Source: Allopusillimonas ginsengisoli
GTDB taxonomy: Bacteria; Pseudomonadota; Gammaproteobacteria; Burkholderiales; Burkholderiaceae_B
DNA length: 64,000 nt
Direction of reading: 5' to 3'
Assembly: GCF_004153455.1 (NCBI RefSeq)
Contig: NZ_SDQE01000010.1
Location: 107,829-171,828, forward strand
In this document: piece by piece, positions 63,868 through 64,000 of the stretch
How the letters are laid out: every line of letters starts with the position of its first letter
How positions within the stretch are numbered: the first letter of the stretch is position 1
The notes under the pieces: generated by a model
The model's input: the letters and a program-made list of their open reading frames with translations, nothing else
Told to the model about the DNA's origin: nothing
The model's database searches: none
Made by a program: the position numbers and the translations under genes

Positions 63868-64000
63868 ATGAAGATTCTAGTACCCGTCAAGCGCGTCGTA
63901 GACTACAACGTCAAAGTACGCGTGAAATCCGACCAAAGCGGCGTGGACATCGCCAATGTCAAAATGTCCATGAACCCCTTTGACGAAATTGCGGTGGAAG
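63868..64000 (+). CDS. etfB: Electron-transfer flavoprotein subunit beta, truncated by window edge
   Basis: 44 residues visible from ATG 63868 (after GGGAGG): [20 protein letters not shown] and [11 protein letters not shown], the hallmarks of EtfB (FixA). It accepts electrons from the acyl-CoA dehydrogenase. The rest, and probably etfA, lie beyond the window. Confidence 0.95.
   Translation, partial: MKILVPVKRVVDYNVKVRVKSDQSGVDIANVKMSMNPFDEIAVE

Noticed and set aside
1..64000. Mobile elements, tRNA/rRNA genes and CRISPR arrays
   Set aside because: No transposase, integrase, terminal repeats, cloverleaf-like sequence or regularly spaced direct repeats were seen; a covariance-model scan could confirm this.

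Overview
The window looks like the chromosome of a betaproteobacterium of the order Burkholderiales, most likely family Alcaligenaceae (Bordetella/Achromobacter/Pusillimonas/Advenella relatives). This rests on the moderately high G+C, a Bug-type tripartite tricarboxylate receptor, many LysR/IclR/TetR regulators next to catabolic operons, a DUF4148 protein and a MipA/OmpV protein. That is inference from gene content; no rRNA or tRNA is present. I see 59 protein genes, two of them cut by the window edges, and no tRNA, rRNA, insertion sequence, phage gene or CRISPR array.

Layout. 1-5.8 kb: an unrecognised partial gene, a class D (OXA-type) beta-lactamase, a ClsC-like cardiolipin synthase lipoprotein, and a FAD aromatic monooxygenase divergent from a TetR repressor with two CTAAC-N3-GTTAG operators. 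5.8-11.9 kb: a metal/oxidant-type two-component system, a DUF305 protein plus a YVTN beta-propeller, and the periplasmic methionine-sulfoxide reductase pair MsrPQ; similar ATGACA-type inverted repeats lie before both target groups. 12-18.8 kb: a six-gene minus-strand operon (pirin, isochorismatase-like hydrolase, XapX, YtcJ amidohydrolase, DoxX, MFS exporter) divergent from a LysR gene. 18.9-27 kb: a poly-N-acetylglucosamine operon pgaABCD, led by an overlapping diguanylate cyclase and followed by a response-regulator-like AraC protein whose receiver domain has lost its phosphorylation residues.

27.3-36.1 kb: peptide or N-acyl-amino-acid use: an M20 amidohydrolase, a LysR regulator, a dipeptide-type ABC importer and a prolyl iminopeptidase. 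A near-identical 22-nt box lies upstream of both the M20 gene and the importer. 36.1-41.4 kb: metC, small DUF genes, a TetR gene convergent with mipA (two near-identical palindromes in the mipA promoter), and a dienelactone hydrolase. 41.5-48 kb: LysR divergent from a four-gene operon of M81 (MlrC) peptidase, Bug receptor, YtcJ amidohydrolase and a G3E GTPase metallochaperone. 48-51.3 kb: an SDR lacking its catalytic Tyr/Lys, a CoA-transferase and a TetR gene.

51.3-64 kb: a complete CoA-dependent degradation module: Liv-type ABC importer, acyl-CoA synthetase, MaoC hydratase, SDR dehydrogenase and thiolase on the minus strand with two IclR regulators at the end, divergent from an acyl-CoA dehydrogenase and the start of etfB. 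The hydratase-2/SDR pair suggests an (R)-3-hydroxyacyl route like peroxisomal MFE-2. A perfect 18-bp inverted repeat sits in the divergent promoter. The substrate cannot be told from the sequence.
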